Positions 1-9,124 of a stretch of DNA of 64,000 nucleotides are shown one piece after another. Location of the stretch: NCBI GenBank assembly GCA_019456165.1, contig VRUJ01000002.1, forward strand, positions 1 through 64,000, written 5' to 3'. This DNA is from Chloroflexota bacterium (GTDB lineage Bacteria > Chloroflexota > Anaerolineae > Anaerolineales > UBA11579). The position numbers and the translations under genes are program-made. Within the stretch, counting starts at the first letter, position 1, and every line of letters begins with the position of its first letter. The notes under the pieces were generated by a model. It saw only the letters and a list, made by a program, of their open reading frames with translations, searched no databases and was not told where the DNA came from.

Positions 1-231
1 AGGCACAAGGCATTCTTCACGGGATACCGGCCGCAGTTCTACATCCGGACTATGGATGTAACTGGAGATATCACGCTGCCGGATGGAGTAGAAATGGTGA
101 TGCCGGGAGATAGTGTGAACCTGGAAGTCGAATTGATCATCCCGGTGGCATTGGAGCAAGGCTCCCAGTTTGCTATCCGAGAAGGCGGCCTGACAGTGGG
201 CGCTGGCGTGATCACAGAGATACTGGAGTAA
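1..231 (+). CDS. tuf: Elongation factor Tu, C-terminal fragment
   Basis: Open from the first base of the window to a TAA at 229-231, giving 76 residues of the last beta-barrel domain of EF-Tu, the GTPase that delivers aminoacyl-tRNA to the ribosomal A site. Recognisable stretches are [19 protein letters not shown] and FAIREGG. The residue after IREGG is Leu (GGLTVGAG) where EF-Tu usually has Arg. Only 4 nt separate it from rpsJ, and the rpsJ Shine-Dalgarno GGAG (225-228) lies inside the tuf end, so the two are probably co-transcribed. The start lies outside the window. Confidence 0.95.
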   Translation, partial: RHKAFFTGYRPQFYIRTMDVTGDITLPDGVEMVMPGDSVNLEVELIIPVALEQGSQFAIREGGLTVGAGVITEILE

Positions 232-235
232 TCAT

Positions 236-553
236 ATGACAGCCGCAGTGAAACAAAAAATTCGCATCAGACTCAAAGCATACGATCATCGCGTCCTAGA
301 CCAATCTGCTAAGCGGATAGTTGAAACTGCGGAACGTACCGGTGCACGTGTAGTTGGACCTGTGCCCTTGCCAACAAAAAAAGAAAGATTTACTGTGCGG
401 CGATCGACTTTCATTGATAAAGATTCACATGAACACTTTGAAATTCGAACCCACAATCGTTTGATCGACGTGCTGGATCCAGACTCAAAGACCATCGACA
501 TGTTGATGCGCTTGAATCTCCCAGCCGGTGTTGATATTGAGATTAAAATTTAG
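236..553 (+). CDS. rpsJ: 30S ribosomal protein S10
   Basis: 105 residues, the normal length for S10, a 30S head protein that also serves as NusE in transcription antitermination. The family pattern is clear: [17 protein letters not shown] at the N-end, [21 protein letters not shown] in the middle loop region and a VDIEIKI C-end. The ATG at 236 is preceded by GGAG inside the end of tuf. It opens the S10 part of the operon, but a 212-nt spacer separates it from rplC, which is unusual for this operon. Confidence 0.98.
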   Translation: MTAAVKQKIRIRLKAYDHRVLDQSAKRIVETAERTGARVVGPVPLPTKKERFTVRRSTFIDKDSHEHFEIRTHNRLIDVLDPDSKTIDMLMRLNLPAGVDIEIKI

Positions 554-765
554 GTACTTTATTATTTGAAATTGTGAACGAAGGAATCAACAAACCCTTA
601 TAAGATTTTTCTTCGTGTTACGTAACAGCGCAAGAGCAGCACAGGGTGCGAATAAAAAATAATAACATTCGCGCCATGCTGGCTTACTACGCTGTTTCAG
701 GGATGATGCAGCCTTGCCCAGGATGACAGTCCCGTAGAGATGCAGGTTTTTAGGAGAGTACAATT
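554..765 (+). promoter_or_regulatory. Long rpsJ-rplC spacer with stem-loops; candidate leader
   Basis: This 212-nt gap contains no convincing ORF, while most other junctions of the operon are under 40 nt. A 9-bp stem (GGTGCGAAT 645-653 with ATTCGCGCC 667-675, one G-T pair) encloses an A-rich loop. A second folded stretch follows (GGGATGATGCAGCC near 700, with a matching TCCC near 731), ending in the rplC ribosome binding site AGGAG. I infer a cis-acting leader, for example an autoregulatory binding site for an operon-encoded r-protein such as L4, or an internal promoter region. I found no well-spaced -35/-10 pair in it. Confidence 0.4.
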
Positions 766-1395
766 ATGTTCAAAGGGCTGATTGGCAAGAAAATCGGCAT
801 GACCCAGATTTTCGATGAAGATGGTGTCGCCATACCCATCACGCTCATCGAGGCTGGGCCATGTTACGTTACCCAGATACGGGAACCTGAGAAGGATTAT
901 TATAGCTCCGTGCAATTGGGTTTCGGAGAAATTAAACTTAAACGACTGACCGGAGGCCAGCTTGGGCATCTCAAACAAACTGACGCGCCTCCATTACGGC
1001 ATCTGCGTGAATTTCGAACGCGAGACCACGACCTAAAACCAGGAGATAAAGTAACAGTTGATTTATTTGGACTTGGAGAACGGGTTGATGTTATCGGTAC
1101 TAGCAAAGGTAAAGGGTTTGCTGGTGCAGTGAAACGTCACGGTTTCAGCGGCGGACCAAAGACTCATGGTCAATCTGACCGCCAGCGTGCGGTAGGCTCA
1201 ATAGGGGCAACCTCAGGTGTATCCCGCGTCTTTAAAGGGAAAAAAATGCCGGGGCATATGGGAAACGCACGCGTCTCTGCCCAGAATGTTAAAGTAGTCT
1301 TGGTTGATACCGAGCGGAATTTGATGGGAGTGCGTGGTTCAGTACCTGGTTCAAAAGGCGGCTTAGTAATAATTAAGCCCGCACGTAAAACTTAG
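766..1395 (+). CDS. rplC: 50S ribosomal protein L3
   Basis: 209 residues, typical for L3, an early-assembling 23S rRNA-binding protein whose extension reaches toward the peptidyl transferase centre. It begins MFKGLIGKKIGMTQIFDEDG, the standard L3 start, and carries the conserved central loop (KRHGFSGGPKTHGQSDRQR) and the GKKMPGHMGNARVS segment near residue 160. The ATG follows AGGAGAG at suitable spacing. It is the first gene after the long candidate leader and is followed closely by rplD. Confidence 0.98.
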   Translation: MFKGLIGKKIGMTQIFDEDGVAIPITLIEAGPCYVTQIREPEKDYYSSVQLGFGEIKLKRLTGGQLGHLKQTDAPPLRHLREFRTRDHDLKPGDKVTVDLFGLGERVDVIGTSKGKGFAGAVKRHGFSGGPKTHGQSDRQRAVGSIGATSGVSRVFKGKKMPGHMGNARVSAQNVKVVLVDTERNLMGVRGSVPGSKGGLVIIKPARKT

Positions 1396-1436
1396 TTTGA
1401 AATCCAAAGGTGATTCGCTACCGGAGTAGAAAGATT

Positions 1437-2069
1437 ATGCAATTAGACATTTACAACATGAAGGGAAAAAAGACCAGCGAAAAAGCTGATCTGCCCGCGA
1501 ACATTTTCGAGGCTCCTATAAATGTTGACTTAATGCACCAAGCATACGTGCGCCAAATGGCAAATGCGCGTCTCGGGACTCACAAGACCAAGACCCGCAG
1601 CGAGGTGCGCGGCGGAGGGAGAAAACCCTGGCGGCAAAAAGGAACCGGCCGAGCTCGCCAAGGATCAATAAGGTCGCCGCAATGGGTCGGAGGCGGCGGT
1701 GTTCATACACCCCGGCCGCGTGATTATAGTAAAAAAATGCCTCGCAAGATGCGCCGTGCGGCTTTAAGATCTGCTTTATCTGTTAAAGCCGCTGAGAAAG
1801 AGATCATTGTTGTGGATGAATTGAACCTAAAAGAACCAAAAACTCGTTTGATAGCCGAAGCCCTCAATAAGCTTGCTGGTGAAACAAGCGCGCTGATATT
1901 ACTCCCCGCAAAAGGAGAACCCTACGACCTGGTAGCTCGTTCCGCTAACAACTTACCCAAGGCGAAGACCTTGCGAGCCAATTACCTTAATATTCGAGAT
2001 TTGCTGGGTTACGATAAAGTGATCATCCCCTTGAAATCATTAGAAGTAATCGCTGAGTACCTGGGTTAA
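1437..2069 (+). CDS. rplD: 50S ribosomal protein L4
   Basis: L4 binds 23S rRNA domain I, lines the exit tunnel and in many bacteria represses its own operon. The Gly/Arg-rich tunnel loop is evident ([20 protein letters not shown], residues about 50-70) followed by [16 protein letters not shown] place the start at ATG 1437, which follows GGAG at 1423-1426; an in-frame GTG at 1410 would add nine residues not typical of L4. The protein is 210 residues. The spacing to rplW is 10 nt. Confidence 0.95.
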   Translation: MQLDIYNMKGKKTSEKADLPANIFEAPINVDLMHQAYVRQMANARLGTHKTKTRSEVRGGGRKPWRQKGTGRARQGSIRSPQWVGGGGVHTPRPRDYSKKMPRKMRRAALRSALSVKAAEKEIIVVDELNLKEPKTRLIAEALNKLAGETSALILLPAKGEPYDLVARSANNLPKAKTLRANYLNIRDLLGYDKVIIPLKSLEVIAEYLG

Positions 2070-2079
2070 GGAGAAGAAA

Positions 2080-2382
2080 ATGACTACTATTTACGACATA
2101 CTTCGCCGCCCGATAATTACAGAAAAGTCCAACTTCCAGACAACTAAGCTCAATCAAGTAGTTTTTGAAGTGGAACAAAAAGCAACCAAATCAATGATCA
2201 AAGACGCAATTGAAACTGTATTCGGTGTGAAGGTAGAACGAGTGAACGTGATTAATATGCCTGGAAAACGGAGCCGTAGGCCGCGTAATCGCAGAATATC
2301 ATTGCGCCGCAGTGGGTATAAAAAAGCGATCATTACATTGGCAGAAGGCGAAACGATAGACTTATTTGAAGGCGTAAGATAA
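2080..2382 (+). CDS. rplW: 50S ribosomal protein L23
   Basis: 100 residues, normal for L23, which sits at the polypeptide exit and docks trigger factor and SRP. Family hallmarks are the N-terminal [12 protein letters not shown] motif and the [18 protein letters not shown] segment leading to [11 protein letters not shown]. Preceded by AAGGAGA. Its TAA shares one base with the rplB ATG (TAATG at 2380-2384), so translation of the two is probably coupled. Confidence 0.97.
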   Translation: MTTIYDILRRPIITEKSNFQTTKLNQVVFEVEQKATKSMIKDAIETVFGVKVERVNVINMPGKRSRRPRNRRISLRRSGYKKAIITLAEGETIDLFEGVR

Positions 2383-3218
2383 TGGCAGTAAAGATATATA
2401 AACCCACCTCCCCGGGCCGCCGGGGAATGACCAGCCATTCATTCGAGGAAATTACTAAGAGCAAACCAGAACGTTCGTTAGTAAAACCCCGCAAGAAGCA
2501 TGCTGGACGCAATATGCGCGGCAAGATCACCGTTCGCCATCGTGGTGGGGGCGCCCGCCGAAAATTGCGCCTCGTGGATTTTAAGCGCAATAAACACGGC
2601 ATTCCAGCCAGCGTGGCAGCAATTGAATATGATCCCAACAGATCTGCTCGTTTAGCGCTCTTATATTATGCGGATGGTGAGAAGCGCTACATTATCGCTC
2701 CGCTAGAAGTTGGAGTGGGTGATTCATTGATGGCAGGGCCGGAGGCTGAAATACGGCCAGGGAACAGTTTGCCAATTGCAAATATCCCTACAGGCACAAT
2801 GATTCACAACATTGAGATGAAAGAGGGCCGCGGTGGCCAGATGGTGCGTTCTGCAGGAGCCTCAGCTCAACTGCTTGCTAAAGAAGGTGATTATGCTCAG
2901 ATTCGGCTGCCTTCTGGTGAGGTGCGCCTGATCCGACAAGTTTGTTATGCGACCATCGGCCAGGTTGGCAACCCTGATCACGGCAATATCAAACTTGGCA
3001 AAGCGGGACGTAAACGTCACATGGGTATACGGCCAACTGTGCGCGGCTCTGCTATGTCGCCGCGCGATCACCCCCACGGCGGTGGTGAAGGGCGTTCCCC
3101 AATTGGAATGCCAAGCCCCAAAAGCCCGTGGGGTAAACCCACATTAGGGAAAAAGACGCGTCGGAATAAATCGACCGATAAATACATTTTCCGCCGCCGC
3201 GGAAAAGGCCGCCGCTAA
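2382..3218 (+). CDS. rplB: 50S ribosomal protein L2
   Basis: 278 residues, typical for L2, needed for subunit association and peptidyl transferase activity. The N-end [17 protein letters not shown] and the C-terminal signature [20 protein letters not shown], holding the conserved His of the PTC-proximal loop, are intact. The ORF starts in the stop codon of rplW by a 1-nt overlap and is followed by a 28-nt spacer to rpsS. Confidence 0.98.
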   Translation: MAVKIYKPTSPGRRGMTSHSFEEITKSKPERSLVKPRKKHAGRNMRGKITVRHRGGGARRKLRLVDFKRNKHGIPASVAAIEYDPNRSARLALLYYADGEKRYIIAPLEVGVGDSLMAGPEAEIRPGNSLPIANIPTGTMIHNIEMKEGRGGQMVRSAGASAQLLAKEGDYAQIRLPSGEVRLIRQVCYATIGQVGNPDHGNIKLGKAGRKRHMGIRPTVRGSAMSPRDHPHGGGEGRSPIGMPSPKSPWGKPTLGKKTRRNKSTDKYIFRRRGKGRR

Positions 3219-3246
3219 TGACGGCACGAGTAATTTGGAGTGAGTT

Positions 3247-3519
3247 ATGGGACGTTCGTTGAAAAAGGGTCCATTCGTGGACCCGAAACTGCTCAAAAAA
3301 ATTGAAGCCATGAACCAGAAAGGCGAGAAGAAAGTCATCGCTACCTGGAGCCGTGCCAGCATGATTTTCCCGCAAATGGTTGGCCACACGATTGGTGTAC
3401 ATGACGGCCGCCGCCATGTTCCCATATACATTACAGAAAATATGGTCGGTCACCGTTTGGGAGAATTTGCTCCGACGCGGACATATCGCGGTCATGTGCA
3501 GGAGAAGAGGTCACGATAA
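3247..3519 (+). CDS. rpsS: 30S ribosomal protein S19
   Basis: 90 residues, normal for S19, which with S13 forms the 30S head bridge near the A-site tRNA. The start [20 protein letters not shown] and the signature [25 protein letters not shown] (partly quoted as [12 protein letters not shown]) are canonical. TGGAG lies upstream of the ATG. rplV follows after 3 nt. Confidence 0.98.
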   Translation: MGRSLKKGPFVDPKLLKKIEAMNQKGEKKVIATWSRASMIFPQMVGHTIGVHDGRRHVPIYITENMVGHRLGEFAPTRTYRGHVQEKRSR

Positions 3520-3522
3520 ACC

Positions 3523-3870
3523 ATGGCAACAGATTATAGAGCAGTTGCAAAACATATCCAGATATCAGCTCAAAAAACCCGGCTAATCGTAGATATGGTG
3601 CGTGGCAAAGATGTGCAAGAGGCTTTAGAGCTTCTCCAGTTCGTTACTAATCGTGCGGCCCATCCAGTATCAAAAGTGGTTGAGTCTGCAATGTACAATG
3701 CCGAGGAAAACTTTGGCATCAGCCGCAACAATTTATTTATACATACGATATTTGCTGACGAAGGACGCACAAGGAAATGGCGTCGATTTGGGGCTCGTGG
3801 ACGAATTAAGCCCTGGTTACGTCGTTCGTCGCACATAACCGTAATTTTACGCGAACGTGAAGAACATTAG
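3523..3870 (+). CDS. rplV: 50S ribosomal protein L22
   Basis: 115 residues, typical for L22, whose beta-hairpin lines the exit tunnel and is a macrolide-resistance locus. Conserved elements are the N-terminal KHIQISAQKTRLIVDMVRGK and the hairpin region ending in ITVILRERE. The start ATG at 3523 lies in CCATGG and its Shine-Dalgarno (GGAGAAGAGG) lies in the last codons of rpsS. Confidence 0.97.
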   Translation: MATDYRAVAKHIQISAQKTRLIVDMVRGKDVQEALELLQFVTNRAAHPVSKVVESAMYNAEENFGISRNNLFIHTIFADEGRTRKWRRFGARGRIKPWLRRSSHITVILREREEH

Positions 3871-3885
3871 GAAACAGGAGAGAAT

Positions 3886-4560
3886 ATGGGTCGTAAAGTT
3901 CATCCAATAGGATTTCGACTGAAGATTAATAAAACCTGGGACGGACGTTGGTATGCCGAAGGAGAAGATTACGTTCGGCGGCTGCATCAGGATATTGCTA
4001 TTCGTAAGCTGATCCGCGACGAGGCTCCCAGGGCGGGTGTTTCCCGTATAGAAATTGAACGCTTCCCCGGAAAGATTCAAACCTATGTGCATACCGCAAA
4101 ACCTGGAGTCTTAATTGGACGCAAAGGTGAGAATGTCAAAAGGATGCGCAAGCAGTTGGAGACTCTTGTTGGGGCGAAGGTTGATCTTGAAATCAAAGAG
4201 ATCAAGGAACCCGATTTGGATGCCTTATTGGTTGCGAAGAATATCGCTGACCAGATAACTCGCCGTATTAGCTACCGCCGGGCACTGCGCCGCGGACTAC
4301 AGCAAACCATGCGTGCTGGTGCAGAAGGCGTAAAGATAGAAGTCGCCGGGCGATTGGGGGGAGCAGACATGGCCCGCCGAGTTTGGCAACGCGAAGGTCG
4401 CGTTCCTCTGCACACATTACGAGCAGATATTGATTATGCAGTTACTCATGCTCTGACTTCCTACAGTGCAGTAGGAATAAAAGTTTGGATTTATAAAGGT
4501 GAAATATTACCCGAGAAAGATGAAGATTCAGAGAGCGGCGGCGTTTACGTCAGTGAGTGA
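3886..4560 (+). CDS. rpsC: 30S ribosomal protein S3
   Basis: 224 residues. S3 forms part of the mRNA entry channel and its helicase activity. It starts MGRKVHPIGFRLKINKTWDGRWYA (canonical), has a type II KH domain with KPGVLIGRKGENV at about residues 73-85, and the C-domain GRLGGADMARRVWQREGRVPLHTLRADIDYA. GGAG precedes the ATG. The acidic tail (EKDEDSESGG) is a modest lineage-specific extension. Confidence 0.98.
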   Translation: MGRKVHPIGFRLKINKTWDGRWYAEGEDYVRRLHQDIAIRKLIRDEAPRAGVSRIEIERFPGKIQTYVHTAKPGVLIGRKGENVKRMRKQLETLVGAKVDLEIKEIKEPDLDALLVAKNIADQITRRISYRRALRRGLQQTMRAGAEGVKIEVAGRLGGADMARRVWQREGRVPLHTLRADIDYAVTHALTSYSAVGIKVWIYKGEILPEKDEDSESGGVYVSE

Positions 4561-4595
4561 GACGGTAACGTCTGCTGGATTAGAAGGCTGAACAT

Positions 4596-5018
4596 ATGTT
4601 AATGCCAAAGAGAGTAAAGTATCGTAAACAAATGCGGGGCCGCATGCGCGGTAAAGCCCGTCGTGGAGCGGAAATCCATTTTGGAGAATACGGCCTCCAG
4701 GCACTTGAGCCGGGATGGGTTTCAGCACGGCAGATCGAAGCAGCTCGCCGGGCAATTGTTCGAGCGACGCGTCGTCGTGGAAAAGTTTGGATTCGTATCT
4801 TCCCTGATAAACCGGTAACTAAACGCGCCGCGGAAACACGCATGGGCAAAGGTAAAGGCAATGTTGAGTTTTGGGTTGCGGTTGTTAAACCTGGCCGCAT
4901 CATGTTTGAACTCGGCGGGTTACCCAAAGAAATTGCGATTGAAGCTTTGCGCGTGGCAGCTTATAAGCTCTCGGTAAAAACTAAAATTGTTTTCAAGGAA
5001 GAGCAGGCAGGAGAGTAA
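4596..5018 (+). CDS. rplP: 50S ribosomal protein L16
   Basis: 140 residues, standard for L16, which helps position A-site tRNA. The start [19 protein letters not shown] and the [26 protein letters not shown] block around residues 63-87 are diagnostic. The ATG follows an AAGGCTGAACAT sequence, a weak ribosome binding site. The ORF ends 2 nt before rpmC. Confidence 0.97.
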   Translation: MLMPKRVKYRKQMRGRMRGKARRGAEIHFGEYGLQALEPGWVSARQIEAARRAIVRATRRRGKVWIRIFPDKPVTKRAAETRMGKGKGNVEFWVAVVKPGRIMFELGGLPKEIAIEALRVAAYKLSVKTKIVFKEEQAGE

Positions 5019-5020
5019 CC

Positions 5021-5239
5021 ATGGACGCTAACGAAATTAGAGAAATGTCCACTGATGCAATTGAAAGCGAATTGATGGATGCGCGCGAAGAATTAATGCG
5101 TTTGCGTTTCCAAAGAGCTAGTGGTGAGCTTACAGATTTTAATATCTTGAGTGCCACCCGCCAAAAGATTGCCCGTATATTAACCGTACTAAATGAAAAA
5201 ATTTCGAGCGAAGGTGCAGAAGTGGAAGGTGAAGAATGA
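5021..5239 (+). CDS. rpmC: 50S ribosomal protein L29
   Basis: 72 residues, a two-helix L29 with the family pattern EIREMSTDAIESELMDAREELMRLRFQRASG. L29 lies beside L23 at the tunnel exit. The start ATG (5021) is preceded by AGGAG at the end of rplP. Its stop overlaps the rpsQ ATG by 4 nt (ATGA at 5236), indicating translational coupling. Confidence 0.96.
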   Translation: MDANEIREMSTDAIESELMDAREELMRLRFQRASGELTDFNILSATRQKIARILTVLNEKISSEGAEVEGEE

Positions 5240-5505
5240 ACAAACGCCGCCGTTTAACAGGCGTAGTAACCAGCGATAAGATGACGAAGACTGTAACGGT
5301 TGAACTCACCCGCAGGTATCGCCACCCATTATATAAAAAGGTAATCACCAGGAATAATCGTGTTAAAGCACACGACGAGCTTGAATGCCAAATAGGCGAC
5401 AAAGTACAGATTGTGGAAAGCCGACCAATTTCTAAAACTAAGCGATGGGTAGTTGAATCCATCATCAGGCGCAGTGAACGCTCTTCAGGTCTAGCGCAGG
5501 CTTAA
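5236..5505 (+). CDS. rpsQ: 30S ribosomal protein S17
   Basis: 89 residues, normal for S17, an early 16S rRNA-binding OB-fold protein. [20 protein letters not shown] at the N-end and the [18 protein letters not shown] signature confirm the family. It overlaps rpmC by four bases and ends 1 nt before rplN. Confidence 0.97.
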   Translation: MNKRRRLTGVVTSDKMTKTVTVELTRRYRHPLYKKVITRNNRVKAHDELECQIGDKVQIVESRPISKTKRWVVESIIRRSERSSGLAQA

Positions 5506-5506
5506 G

Positions 5507-5878
5507 ATGATACAGACTGAATCACGCTTAAAAATAGCTGATAACAGCGGCGCACGTGAGATCTTAGTAATCCGTGTTTTGGGAGGCTCAGTGAGACGCT
5601 ACGGCCGCGTGGGTGACACCGTTGTTGGAACGGTTAAATCTGCTACCCCTCAGGGTTTAGTAAAGAAAAGTGATATCGTTCGTGCAGTCATTGTGCGTAC
5701 TTCTAAAGAATGGCGGCGGGATGATGGTTCCCATATTCGTTTTGACGATAATGCAGCCGTAATTTTGGACGAAGAAACCAAAAACCCGAAAGGCACTCGA
5801 ATTTTTGGCCCTGTTGCTCGCGAACTGCGAGAGAAAGGCTTTATGAGAATCGTTTCGTTAGCCCCAGAGGTCCTTTAG
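5507..5878 (+). CDS. rplN: 50S ribosomal protein L14
   Basis: 123 residues, the usual length for L14, a subunit-bridge protein near the sarcin-ricin loop. Starts [19 protein letters not shown] and keeps the central [29 protein letters not shown] signature (residues about 84-112). There is a 1-nt gap from the rpsQ stop; no separate strong Shine-Dalgarno is visible, so re-initiation after rpsQ is likely. Confidence 0.97.
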   Translation: MIQTESRLKIADNSGAREILVIRVLGGSVRRYGRVGDTVVGTVKSATPQGLVKKSDIVRAVIVRTSKEWRRDDGSHIRFDDNAAVILDEETKNPKGTRIFGPVARELREKGFMRIVSLAPEVL

Positions 5879-5901
5879 AGACTGCGCTGCAGGAGTAAAT
5901 T

Positions 5902-6234
5902 GTGAAATTTAAAATTCGTACCGGTGACATTGTAGAAATTATGACTGCCAGAAAGGAAGAAAAAGGCAAACGCGGTGAAGTTATCAAAGTGATGACTAAG
6001 AAAAATCGCGTGGTGGTTCAAGGCATTAATATTCGTAAAAAACACCAGAGCCAGGTTCAGCAGCAGGGCCGTACCATGACCCCAGGCATTATTGAGTTCG
6101 AAGGGCCCATTCATATTTCCAATGTCATGCTGGTTTGTCCCAAATGTGATGAACCATCCCGCGTAGGCATTGAACGTGATGAGGATCGCATTGCTCATCG
6201 TGTGTGTAAATCTTGCCACGAGTTTGTGGATTAA
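5902..6234 (+). CDS. rplX: 50S ribosomal protein L24
   Basis: 110 residues, starting with GTG at 5902 after AGGAG. L24 starts 50S assembly. The KOW motif is visible near the N-end (IRTGDIVEIMTARKEEKGKRGEVIKV). The C-terminal part carries paired cysteines (CPKC and CKSC), the putative Zn-ribbon seen in some L24 lineages, where many enterobacterial homologues lack it. Confidence 0.96.
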   Translation: MKFKIRTGDIVEIMTARKEEKGKRGEVIKVMTKKNRVVVQGINIRKKHQSQVQQQGRTMTPGIIEFEGPIHISNVMLVCPKCDEPSRVGIERDEDRIAHRVCKSCHEFVD

Positions 6235-6251
6235 TCCGATCGGAGTAATCA

Positions 6252-6800
6252 ATGGTCGCTAGATTAAAAGAAAGATACGAAAAAGAAATTGTGCCAGCTT
6301 TGCAGAAAACCCTGGACCTGAATAACGTGATGCAGGTCCCTCGGTTAGAAAAAATCGTGGTTAATATAGGTGTAAGTGAAGCTCTGGAAAACTCGAAAGC
6401 CTTGGATCATGCCGTAGATGATGTCGGTGTGATTACCGGCCAGAGACCGGTGATAACTAAGGCGCGCAAAAGTATTGCCAATTTCAAGCTCCGTGAAGGG
6501 CGTGCAATAGGCGTAAAGGTCACCTTGCGTGGGGAGCGAATGTGGTCGTTCCTAGACAGGTTGATGAGTATAGCCTTGCCTAGAGTGCGGGACTTTCGCG
6601 GTGTTTCACCCAACTCATTTGACGGTCGCGGCAACTGCTCCCTCGGTTTTAGGGAGCAGTTAGTATTCCCTGAGATTGATTACGATAAAATCGACAAAGT
6701 CCGCGGTTTCGAAATAACCATCGTAACAACCGCGAAGACCGATGATGCTGGTTGGGCATTGCTGCAATTGCTGGGCATGCCCTTCAAGACAGAAGGATAG
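6252..6800 (+). CDS. rplE: 50S ribosomal protein L5
   Basis: 182 residues, standard for L5, which binds 5S rRNA in the central protuberance. Signature parts include the [21 protein letters not shown] stretch near residues 33-53 and [21 protein letters not shown]. The start ATG at 6252 follows GGAG. rpsN follows at 5-nt spacing. Confidence 0.97.
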   Translation: MVARLKERYEKEIVPALQKTLDLNNVMQVPRLEKIVVNIGVSEALENSKALDHAVDDVGVITGQRPVITKARKSIANFKLREGRAIGVKVTLRGERMWSFLDRLMSIALPRVRDFRGVSPNSFDGRGNCSLGFREQLVFPEIDYDKIDKVRGFEITIVTTAKTDDAGWALLQLLGMPFKTEG

Positions 6801-6805
6801 GTATT

Positions 6806-6988
6806 ATGGCTAAAAAGTCTATGATAATACGTGAAACCAGACGTAAATACCCAACACGAGTCCGCAATCGCTGCAAACTGTGTGGGCGGCCGCGGGGATA
6901 CATGCGCCGCTTCGGATTGTGCCGCATTTGTTTTCGTGAACTTGCCTTGGATGGAAAAATACCTGGTGTTGTAAAGTCTTCCTGGTAA
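6806..6988 (+). CDS. rpsN: 30S ribosomal protein S14, type Z (zinc-binding)
   Basis: A 60-residue short S14. The two CxxC knuckles (CKLC near residue 23 and CRIC near 39) mark the zinc-binding type. I start it at ATG 6806 ([20 protein letters not shown]), after AAGGATAGGT, since the ORF runs open upstream into rplE in another frame without homologous sequence. The short Zn form is normal in this operon position in many Gram-positives and Chloroflexota. Confidence 0.96.
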   Translation: MAKKSMIIRETRRKYPTRVRNRCKLCGRPRGYMRRFGLCRICFRELALDGKIPGVVKSSW

Positions 6989-7008
6989 CCGGGTGAAGGA
7001 CAAATTAT

Positions 7009-7422
7009 ATGAGTATTTCTGACCCAATCGCTGATATGCTAACTCGCGTCCGTAATGGAGTTATGACGGGCCTTGCACAAGTCGTCATGCCAACCTCGAA
7101 ATTGAAGGCTTCAATAGCTGAGATTTTGAAGGAAGAAGGCTTTGTGGAAGATTATGAAATCGCGGATGTTGAGGATCAAGCATATAAGATGCTGAGAATT
7201 CGCTTGAAGTATGTGGGCGAACGCCGCGAACGCCGCCCAGTGATAGATGGCTTAGAACGCGTCAGCCGCCCTGGCCGGAGAATATATGCAAAAACCCGCG
7301 AAATCCCCTGGGTGTTATCCGGCTTGGGAGTCGCAATCTTATCCACCCCTAAAGGTGTGATGACCGGCCGCCGTGCCCGCCAACTAGGCGTTGGCGGTGA
7401 AGTGCTTTGCAAGGTTTGGTGA
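7009..7422 (+). CDS. rpsH: 30S ribosomal protein S8
   Basis: 137 residues, typical of S8, a primary 16S rRNA binder and, in several bacteria, the repressor of the spc operon. It starts MSISDPIADMLTRVRNGV and ends with the signature STPKGVMTGRRARQLGVGGEVLCKVW. The ribosome binding site is GAAGGAC, 8 nt upstream. Confidence 0.97.
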   Translation: MSISDPIADMLTRVRNGVMTGLAQVVMPTSKLKASIAEILKEEGFVEDYEIADVEDQAYKMLRIRLKYVGERRERRPVIDGLERVSRPGRRIYAKTREIPWVLSGLGVAILSTPKGVMTGRRARQLGVGGEVLCKVW

Positions 7423-7448
7423 CGCTCTTAAGTAAGGAGTATTGACTT

Positions 7449-7997
7449 ATGTCTCGTGTAGGAAATACACCGGTGGAAGTGCCATCCGGAGTGGAAGTAG
7501 AAATTAAAGGAACACATTTGCGTGTAAAAGGTCCCAAAGGTGAGTTATCCCACATCTTTCCTCCTGTGGTCGATATTACCTTAGAAGATGGAATTATCGA
7601 AGTGAAGCGGCTCTCCGATGAAAAATTCCACCGTTCAATGCATGGAACCGCACGTTCGGTAATCAATAATATGGTAATTGGCGTGAGTCAAGGCTTTGAT
7701 AAAGAACTGGAAATACAAGGCGTTGGTTACCGCGCTGAACTTCAAGGTAAGAATATTGTCCTGAGTGTAGGTTTTTCACATCAAGTGACGGTTGAAGCTC
7801 CTGAAGGAATCTCCTTTGAGGTGGGGGAACGTGGACGGGATATAAAAATCTCTGGCTACGACAAACAGCAAGTAGGCCAGATCGCGGCCGAAATTCGCAA
7901 GGTTCGCCCTCCAGAACCATATAAAGGTAAAGGGATACGATACAAGGGCGAATACGTACGACGTAAAGCCGGAAAAGCCGGTAAAGCGCTATTATAG
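7449..7997 (+). CDS. rplF: 50S ribosomal protein L6
   Basis: 182 residues, the normal two-domain L6, located near the factor-binding site. It starts MSRVGNTPVEVPSGVEVEIKG and carries the C-terminal signature IRKVRPPEPYKGKGIRYKGE around residues 147-166. AAGGAG precedes the ATG. Confidence 0.97.
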   Translation: MSRVGNTPVEVPSGVEVEIKGTHLRVKGPKGELSHIFPPVVDITLEDGIIEVKRLSDEKFHRSMHGTARSVINNMVIGVSQGFDKELEIQGVGYRAELQGKNIVLSVGFSHQVTVEAPEGISFEVGERGRDIKISGYDKQQVGQIAAEIRKVRPPEPYKGKGIRYKGEYVRRKAGKAGKALL

Positions 7998-8009
7998 GAT
8001 TAAAAAATT

Positions 8010-8375
8010 ATGGCAAGAAAAATTCGATCGGTTTCAAGACGTCGCAGACACACCCGGGTCCGAAAAAAGATTTCGGGAACTCCTGACCGGCCGCGTTTAA
8101 ATGTTTTTCGCAGTCTGACGAGTATTTACGTGCAGGTTATTGATGATCTAAAAGGCGAGACGCTAGTATCTGCTTCCACAATTGATCAGGATCTGCGTAA
8201 GAAAATGAAAGGCCTTAACAAATCTGAACAAGCCAAACTTGTTGGGCAGGCCATCGCTGAACGTGCCAAAGCACAAGGTGTTTCCAGTGTAGTATTTGAC
8301 CGCGGAGGCTATCGTTATATTGGGCGTGTAAAAGCTTTAGCCGAGGGTGCCCGTGAAGCGGGTCTTGAGTTCTAA
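8010..8375 (+). CDS. rplR: 50S ribosomal protein L18
   Basis: 121 residues, typical L18, which with L5 carries 5S rRNA into the 50S subunit. The Arg-rich N-end ([19 protein letters not shown]) and the C-terminal [26 protein letters not shown] signature are canonical. 12 nt from rplF. Confidence 0.97.
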   Translation: MARKIRSVSRRRRHTRVRKKISGTPDRPRLNVFRSLTSIYVQVIDDLKGETLVSASTIDQDLRKKMKGLNKSEQAKLVGQAIAERAKAQGVSSVVFDRGGYRYIGRVKALAEGAREAGLEF

Positions 8376-8390
8376 GCTGAGGAGAACAGA

Positions 8391-8909
8391 ATGACCGAAT
8401 TTGATAGCCGAGATGAAAAAGAATTAATCGAGCGCACAGTTGAGATTAACCGTGTCGCAAAGGTAGTTAAAGGTGGACGCAGGTTTGCATTTCGTGTCGC
8501 CGTTGTCGTGGGTGATGGTGCAGGACGTGTAGGATTAGGCGTTGGAAAAGCCCGTACGGTTCCGGATGCGATTCGCAAGGCTTCTGAACGCGCCCGGAAA
8601 GATATGCGGCGCATGAACCTATACAAAACAACGATCCCTCACCAAACTATAGGTAAAGTGGGCGGAGCAAAGGTTTTGGTGAAACCAGCCTCTCCTGGCA
8701 CTGGTGTAATCGCAGGTGGTGGGGTGCGTGCTGTTATGCAAGCCGTTGGTATTCAGGATATCTTGACAAAATCGATGGGTAGTGCAAATATTCTTAATGT
8801 TGTTTCCAGCACCATGGCCGCGCTCGATCAACTCAAGTCGATTGAAGATCAAGCGGCCTTGCGCGGTAAACCTGTTAAAGAGATGTTGCCCTTCTGGGAG
8901 CGTAAATAA
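8391..8909 (+). CDS. rpsE: 30S ribosomal protein S5
   Basis: 172 residues, normal S5, involved in decoding fidelity and the mRNA entry helicase. The S5 double-stranded-RNA-binding domain ([21 protein letters not shown]) and C-domain [22 protein letters not shown] are intact. GAGGAGA precedes the ATG; 2 nt to rpmD. Confidence 0.97.
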   Translation: MTEFDSRDEKELIERTVEINRVAKVVKGGRRFAFRVAVVVGDGAGRVGLGVGKARTVPDAIRKASERARKDMRRMNLYKTTIPHQTIGKVGGAKVLVKPASPGTGVIAGGGVRAVMQAVGIQDILTKSMGSANILNVVSSTMAALDQLKSIEDQAALRGKPVKEMLPFWERK

Positions 8910-8911
8910 AC

Positions 8912-9112
8912 ATGGCTAAAAAGAAATCTGATCAAAAAGCGCTGGAGATTAAATTGGTCAAGAGCCCCATAGGATATTCCAAGCGCCAGAAAGGAACAGT
9001 GCGAGCGCTCGGGTTGCGGAAACTCAATCAGACTGTTAGCCATGATGATACACTTGTGATCCGAGGGATGATCGCAAAGGTGAGCCATCTGCTACAAGTT
9101 ACTGAAAATTAG
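8912..9112 (+). CDS. rpmD: 50S ribosomal protein L30
   Basis: 66 residues, slightly longer than the usual 58-61 because of a short Lys-rich N-terminal addition ([15 protein letters not shown]). The core [30 protein letters not shown] is a clear L30. Located between rpsE and rplO as expected. Its Shine-Dalgarno (GGGAG) lies at the end of rpsE. Confidence 0.95.
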   Translation: MAKKKSDQKALEIKLVKSPIGYSKRQKGTVRALGLRKLNQTVSHDDTLVIRGMIAKVSHLLQVTEN

Positions 9113-9124
9113 ACAGGAATTAGC

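Noticed and set aside
1410..1436. GTG start for rplD at 1410
   Set aside because: Adds nine non-homologous residues; ATG 1437 has GGAG at proper distance and the family's usual N-end.
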